Below are positions 60,280 to 64,000 of a DNA stretch of 64,000 nucleotides, piece by piece (the stretch's first letter is position 1; each line of letters starts with the position of its first letter). Source of the stretch: Fervidobacterium sp. UBA5837 (GTDB lineage: Bacteria; Thermotogota; Thermotogae; Thermotogales; Fervidobacteriaceae); the NCBI GenBank assembly GCA_002432805.1, contig DJGV01000007.1, forward strand, positions 62,001 to 126,000, in the 5' to 3' direction. The position numbers were made by a program, and so were the translations under genes. The notes beneath the pieces are model-generated. The model had not been told where the DNA came from and made no database searches. It worked only from the letters and a program-made list of their open reading frames with translations.

Positions 60280-61170
60280 CTAATCGATCTTCTTACCAGT
60301 GAGTTTTAGAAACACATCTTCCAAAGTAGGATGTCTTACGACAAAGTTTGTAACGTTGTTTTTCAAGAGCTCTCTGATTGCTGAGACTGTATCACGTGTG
60401 TGAAGATAAGCGTATTCTCCGGCAACAATGGCATCTTCGAATAGCGCCGAGTACTCCTCAGGGAACTCTATAACTGACTCCAGTCCCGATGAATTTATTA
60501 ACTCTTGTGGAGATCCTCTTGTTATGATATTTCCATGGTCCATAATGTAAACTCTGTCCGATAACTGCTGCGCTTCATCCATGTAGTGAGTGGTCAGCAC
60601 GATTCCTTTACCACGAGATTTGAATTTCAATATGATTTCCCACAGATTTCTTCTTGCATGAGGATCTAATCCCACTGTAGGTTCATCCAAGAAGACCAAA
60701 TCCGGGTCGTTAACAAAGGCCAACGCTACTGCCAAACGTTGCTTTTGACCACCTGACAAATGCCTTATACGCGTCTTGACCTTTTCTCCAAGTTCGAAGA
60801 TCTCTATCAATTCTTTTGTATCCAAGCTCTTTGTATACAGAGATTTGTAAAGTTTTATAGTCTCAGAGACTGTCAAATCTTCAAAGAACGAATTTTCTTG
60901 GAAGCATACCCCTACTCTATTCTTAACTTCACTATTTACCTCTCTGAACTTTCCAAAGTAAGATATTTCTCCATCATCTTTTGTTCGAAGTCCTTCGATG
61001 ATCTCTATCGTTGTAGTCTTTCCAGCACCATTTGGTCCAAGTATAGAGGCAATCTCACCTGCACTTACTTCAAACGAAATGTCATCAACTGCCTTGATTG
61101 AAGGATAGTATTTTTTGATATTATTTACTTGAAGCACAGTTACATTTCCATTTTGTCCATTCTTGTTCAC
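60280..61170 (-). CDS. ABC-2 type transporter ATP-binding protein
   Basis: A 296-residue ATPase of the DrrA/CcmA type. Walker A LGPNGAGKTTTIEI, Q loop in VCFQENSFFEDLT, signature LSGGQKQRLAVALA, Walker B DLVFLDEPTVGLD and H loop LTTHYMDEAQQ are complete. The final ~80 residues are the usual C-terminal extension of exporters. GTG at 61170 follows AGGTGATGGTTT. It is flanked by two permease genes. Confidence 0.93.
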   Translation of the reverse strand: MNKNGQNGNVTVLQVNNIKKYYPSIKAVDDISFEVSAGEIASILGPNGAGKTTTIEIIEGLRTKDDGEISYFGKFREVNSEVKNRVGVCFQENSFFEDLTVSETIKLYKSLYTKSLDTKELIEIFELGEKVKTRIRHLSGGQKQRLAVALAFVNDPDLVFLDEPTVGLDPHARRNLWEIILKFKSRGKGIVLTTHYMDEAQQLSDRVYIMDHGNIITRGSPQELINSSGLESVIEFPEEYSALFEDAIVAGEYAYLHTRDTVSAIRELLKNNVTNFVVRHPTLEDVFLKLTGKKID

Positions 61171-61201
61171 AAACCATCACCTACTTGCGTTTTAGATTTC
61201 C

Positions 61202-62200
61202 TTATGCAGGTTTCAAGAACTTTCCAATTGCATAGCTGCCTAACACAATGCCTAAGATTATAAACGTCGTACAGATGATCCAAAAACCTTGATTGGTGAC
61301 GGTATCTATGCCATACACCTTTTGAAAGAGCATGTGCATGTACCTTGGTGGAGTAAAGTATGATACGATCTGCAAAGGTTTGGGTAGAAATGTGATTGGA
61401 AAGTACACGCCGGAAAAGAACATGAAAATGGTGTAGAGAATTTGAGCGATGGACGAAGCAGACTTTTTGAAAATGAGGCTAAGGATGACACCTAAACCAA
61501 GGCTAATCATTATAGAAGCGAAGACAACAAATAAGTACGCAACAATGAGTTGTGGAGATATGAAGAGGTTAACTTTGAAAACAAGCCAAGAGATAACGAT
61601 AACCAATAATGATGAAATGATTCCCGTTATAATCTGTGCGCCAGTTGCACTGATCAGCAAATAGAGTCTATTGACATTGGTGAGCATGAATCTCTTGAAA
61701 AGGCCATACTGGGCATATTCTGAAAACAACATTACCCCCGCGTTCATACCGACGGACAACAACGAGATGGCAATGACACCGATCATTATGTACTCCAAAT
61801 CTGAAAGTTGGCGACTAAATTTTATTTCGTGCTCTACAACATTTATTATCGATTTTTCGTTGCGAGCAGATGCGTATTTCAACCTAAATATTGTAATCTC
61901 ACTGTCCACAGAAGAAAACGTGGAAAGAAGATAGACATCCATCTTTCCATCGTTTGCAACTATCACAACATCGTTGCCCATTGATTTTATCTCTTCTAAA
62001 GTCGGCAACGTATCGAGCCTTTTCCAGTTACTGTTGACCTCAGATAATTCTCTGTCTGAATAAAAAGCAACACCAATTTGAGATTGCTGTTTACCAAAGA
62101 CAGCTCCAAACATTAAAAGAAAGACGATCGGAAGAATGATGTTCATAAAAAACAAGAGTGTATTTCTGAAATTGACAGTTAAAAATGAGTAAAAGAGCAT
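61202..62200 (-). CDS. ABC-2 type transporter permease (first subunit)
   Basis: A 332-residue permease with one N-terminal helix (TLLFFMNIILPIVFLLMFGAVFG), a ~130-residue outer loop and five C-terminal helices (YIMIGVIAISLLSVGMNAGVMLFSEYA at their start). Its similarity in plan to the 59145-60248 permease suggests that the two form a heterodimer with the ATPase between them. ATG at 62200 follows AAAGGAG; a TTG at 62206 overlaps this site. Confidence 0.87.
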   Translation of the reverse strand: MLFYSFLTVNFRNTLLFFMNIILPIVFLLMFGAVFGKQQSQIGVAFYSDRELSEVNSNWKRLDTLPTLEEIKSMGNDVVIVANDGKMDVYLLSTFSSVDSEITIFRLKYASARNEKSIINVVEHEIKFSRQLSDLEYIMIGVIAISLLSVGMNAGVMLFSEYAQYGLFKRFMLTNVNRLYLLISATGAQIITGIISSLLVIVISWLVFKVNLFISPQLIVAYLFVVFASIMISLGLGVILSLIFKKSASSIAQILYTIFMFFSGVYFPITFLPKPLQIVSYFTPPRYMHMLFQKVYGIDTVTNQGFWIICTTFIILGIVLGSYAIGKFLKPA

Positions 62201-62254
62201 CCTCAACTCCTTTCCATTCTCACAAATCCTACAAAATCCGTGGTTGACTAATTG

Positions 62255-64000
62255 TTACTTAAACATGATCCATGCTCCCAAGGAGAATCCGATTAGCAAT
62301 ATCGTCAATATCGTTGTTTTGTTTTTTTCGTTTTTGAGGTCTAATTCAAGCTTTGAGATTCTATCGGATGTCTTAGAAGCTTCTTCCAGAGTGATCATAC
62401 TTGACTTTTGGATGTCCTCTATGCTCTTTTGTAGATTGTCTTGCTTTTGGGACAATTCCGATGTAGTATTAATCAGCACATCTGTTCTTGCTTTCTCATT
62501 TGCAAGTTCCACTTCAAGAGTTGAAACTCGATCAGAGGTTAATGTATATGACTTCTGGAGTTCTTCAGTAATCTCTTGAACATCATTTTGTCTCTCCGCC
62601 AACTGCATGATAGATTCTTCAAGTTGAGTATCTCTTTCTGAAAGCTGGTTTACTTTTGCGTCCAAGGTATTTGTCAATTCATCTATTTTACCTTCGATTA
62701 ATACGTTCTTTGCCGTGAGCTTTTCGTCCATTTCTGAAAGTTTCTTTTCGTATTCCTTAGCTTGCTCTGATAGTTGTCCAGAAAATTTGTCATCCAATAC
62801 TCCTAAGGCATCGTTAAACTGTGAAAGCGTAACCATGTTTGAAAGGTTGTTTTCAAAATCCTTTGAAAAGTCCAAAAACTTCGTATTTTCAAGCTCAAGA
62901 TTGGTTAATTGGTCTTCCATTTCTTGTAGACGAACTTCAAATTTACCTTGTTGGTTTTGCAATTCTTCGATTGATAGATTTAGTGCGTTTGAAGAATGTT
63001 GAAATTGCTCTGCACTTACCATGTTTACAGAAATACCATCGAGTTTCTCACTCAAAGTATTCACATTTTTCTCGAGTGATTGTATCTTTTCATTCAGATT
63101 TTCAAAATTGATGTCTACATCGCTTAATGTTTTCTTGATACCATTTATCTCGTTCGAAATGCTTGCAGACTCGGGTTCGAGAAGACTTGTAAATTTTTCT
63201 TGCAGTTCAGTCATGCCTACCTTTGAATTCACATCTTGTGACAATTGCTCATATCTCTTGTTCAAATTTGCTAATTCTTCTTCTATCTTTGTACTCTTCT
63301 GCAAGAATTCATCTACTTGAGTCATTGAGGCTACGGATGAAACTTTAGTTAAACTTGATAATTCATCCATGCGTGAGTTAAGTTTTGATAAATCTTCTTT
63401 CAACGTTGATACCTTGGTGGACAAATCGTTTAGTTGGTCCTCAGAAACATACCGCGAGGCGTCGGTCATCGGAGTAGAGGCTTGTGATTGAGACATCTGA
63501 GAAGATTGTTGAATTGATTTCACGCGTGATTCCAAGTCTAAGACCATCGATAATACCTTCTGAATATTCTGATTGACTGAATTCAGTTGAGCAACAGAAA
63601 CCTTATTTTGAACATCGGTTTCCAAGTTCTTCACTCTGTTCTTCAAACTTTCCATGTCTACCTGCTGGAGACCTTGGCTCGTACTCTGAGATAGTTGTGA
63701 TATCCTATCTGAGACCTCACTTATCTTAACTGCCAAGTCATTGACTTTATTTGTCACACTCAAAATATCGTTCGATAGTTTATCTAAGTTCTGATTCTTC
63801 GACTCGATCGCTTTTGAAATATTCTCGATAGATTCGCTGTTAATTGAGATAGAACTTAATTCAGACAATATCTCCTTTAAGTTTTCTACCTCGGTTATTA
63901 TCTTCTCGAGTTCTTCCTTCGATACTTTTTCATCTGTCTTTAATGTAAGATTTTGTATATTATTCTCGATTAGACTAATCTTCTGTTTGACGCTCTCTAC
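62255..64000 (-). CDS. Coiled-coil protein with C-terminal membrane anchor, Omp-alpha-like (5' end outside the window)
   Basis: The frame is open from the window edge at 64000 to the stop at 62255, giving 581 visible residues; the start lies outside. Almost all of it is heptad-repeat coiled coil rich in Ser, Gln, Asn, Glu, Lys and Leu (LSQSTSQGLQQVDMESLKNR), with short recurrent units such as LNELTTK-like LSDLSTKVSTLKEDLSKLN. The end is a single hydrophobic helix, TTILTILLIGFSLGAWIMF, then Lys. This matches Omp-alpha of Thermotoga, a rod that spans from the cell body to the toga, anchored in the outer membrane by its C-terminus and by an N-terminal SLH head, which would lie outside this window. 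No in-frame ATG or GTG occurs between 63868 and the edge. Confidence 0.8.
   Translation of the reverse strand, partial: VESVKQKISLIENNIQNLTLKTDEKVSKEELEKIITEVENLKEILSELSSISINSESIENISKAIESKNQNLDKLSNDILSVTNKVNDLAVKISEVSDRISQLSQSTSQGLQQVDMESLKNRVKNLETDVQNKVSVAQLNSVNQNIQKVLSMVLDLESRVKSIQQSSQMSQSQASTPMTDASRYVSEDQLNDLSTKVSTLKEDLSKLNSRMDELSSLTKVSSVASMTQVDEFLQKSTKIEEELANLNKRYEQLSQDVNSKVGMTELQEKFTSLLEPESASISNEINGIKKTLSDVDINFENLNEKIQSLEKNVNTLSEKLDGISVNMVSAEQFQHSSNALNLSIEELQNQQGKFEVRLQEMEDQLTNLELENTKFLDFSKDFENNLSNMVTLSQFNDALGVLDDKFSGQLSEQAKEYEKKLSEMDEKLTAKNVLIEGKIDELTNTLDAKVNQLSERDTQLEESIMQLAERQNDVQEITEELQKSYTLTSDRVSTLEVELANEKARTDVLINTTSELSQKQDNLQKSIEDIQKSSMITLEEASKTSDRISKLELDLKNEKNKTTILTILLIGFSLGAWIMFK

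Noticed and set aside
62255..63868. Coiled-coil gene starting with TTG at 63868
   Set aside because: The same frame stays open, still coiled coil, to the window edge, and the TTG has no proper context, so the gene is cut by the edge.
1..64000. tRNA or rRNA genes, CRISPR arrays, insertion sequences, prophage
   Set aside because: I read all intergenic gaps for cloverleaf ends, long repeats and integrase/transposase reading frames and found none. Nearly all sequence is filled by housekeeping genes in tight operons.

Overview
The window reads as chromosomal DNA of a thermophilic, flagellated bacterium of the order Thermotogales, most like Fervidobacterium or a close relative (inference from gene content, a modest GC content and strong A/G-rich Shine-Dalgarno sites; no 16S is present). 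Pointers are the fused shikimate kinase/dehydroquinate synthase, a MurE with the DDPR motif known from Thermotoga, a cheA-cheW-cheY-fliO-fliP-fliQ block, and at the right edge a long coiled-coil protein with a C-terminal membrane anchor like the toga protein Omp-alpha. I see no rRNA, tRNA, CRISPR array, prophage or insertion sequence.

Layout. 1-1.2 kb: a small helical protein and a DUF1385 membrane protein. 1.1-5.9 kb (minus): murE, murF, mraY and a WecA/TagO-type sugar-phosphate transferase. 6.1-11.6 kb (minus): sucrose-phosphate synthase, PfkB sugar kinase, and a MalG/MalF/MalE-type ABC importer; divergent from it (plus, 12-15.1 kb) are the trehalose synthase TreT, a ROK repressor and uridine kinase. 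The shared control region carries a palindrome against the treT -10 box and a 15-bp motif repeated on both sides. 15.3-19.7 kb: miaB, a secreted protein, ksgA, a HAD phosphatase and a GH3-like secreted protein. 19.7-23.6 kb: YgjP-type peptidase, rubredoxin, gltX, cysS.

23.7-33.6 kb is the metabolic core. A divergent chorismate mutase (aroH) faces one operon holding all seven steps to chorismate plus tyrA (aroF-tyrA-aroA-aroE-aroC-aroKB-aroQ), followed by proS. Ahead of aroF lies a complete ribosome-mediated attenuator: a near-consensus promoter, a 42-codon leader peptide with five consecutive Tyr codons, a 23-bp antiterminator, and a competing 12-bp intrinsic terminator. I regard this as the most interesting system in the window.

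33.8-44.1 kb: rtcB and an MFS transporter; a PLP fold-III decarboxylase (minus); a GAF/degenerate-GGDEF membrane protein, truA, a secreted protein, a TlyA-type methyltransferase and another secreted protein. 44.1-48.4 kb: chemotaxis and flagellar export genes. 48.4-53.2 kb: tmk (minus), mini-RNase III, an HprK/PEPCK-like P-loop protein, hflK, hflC. 53.3-64 kb (all minus): argF, a small putative outer-membrane protein, an LCP-like protein, yqeK, DUF503, hslV, tsaC/sua5, a PLD-like protein, a three-gene ABC-2 exporter, and the start-less coiled-coil gene cut by the window edge.

A second theme is start codons. Four genes (the WecA-like transferase, ksgA, the secreted protein after truA, and fliO) have no ATG/GTG/TTG where the protein must begin, but have a fair Shine-Dalgarno site in front of ATT, CTG, ATC and ATC respectively. 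Several other starts given here were moved inward to match Shine-Dalgarno spacing.
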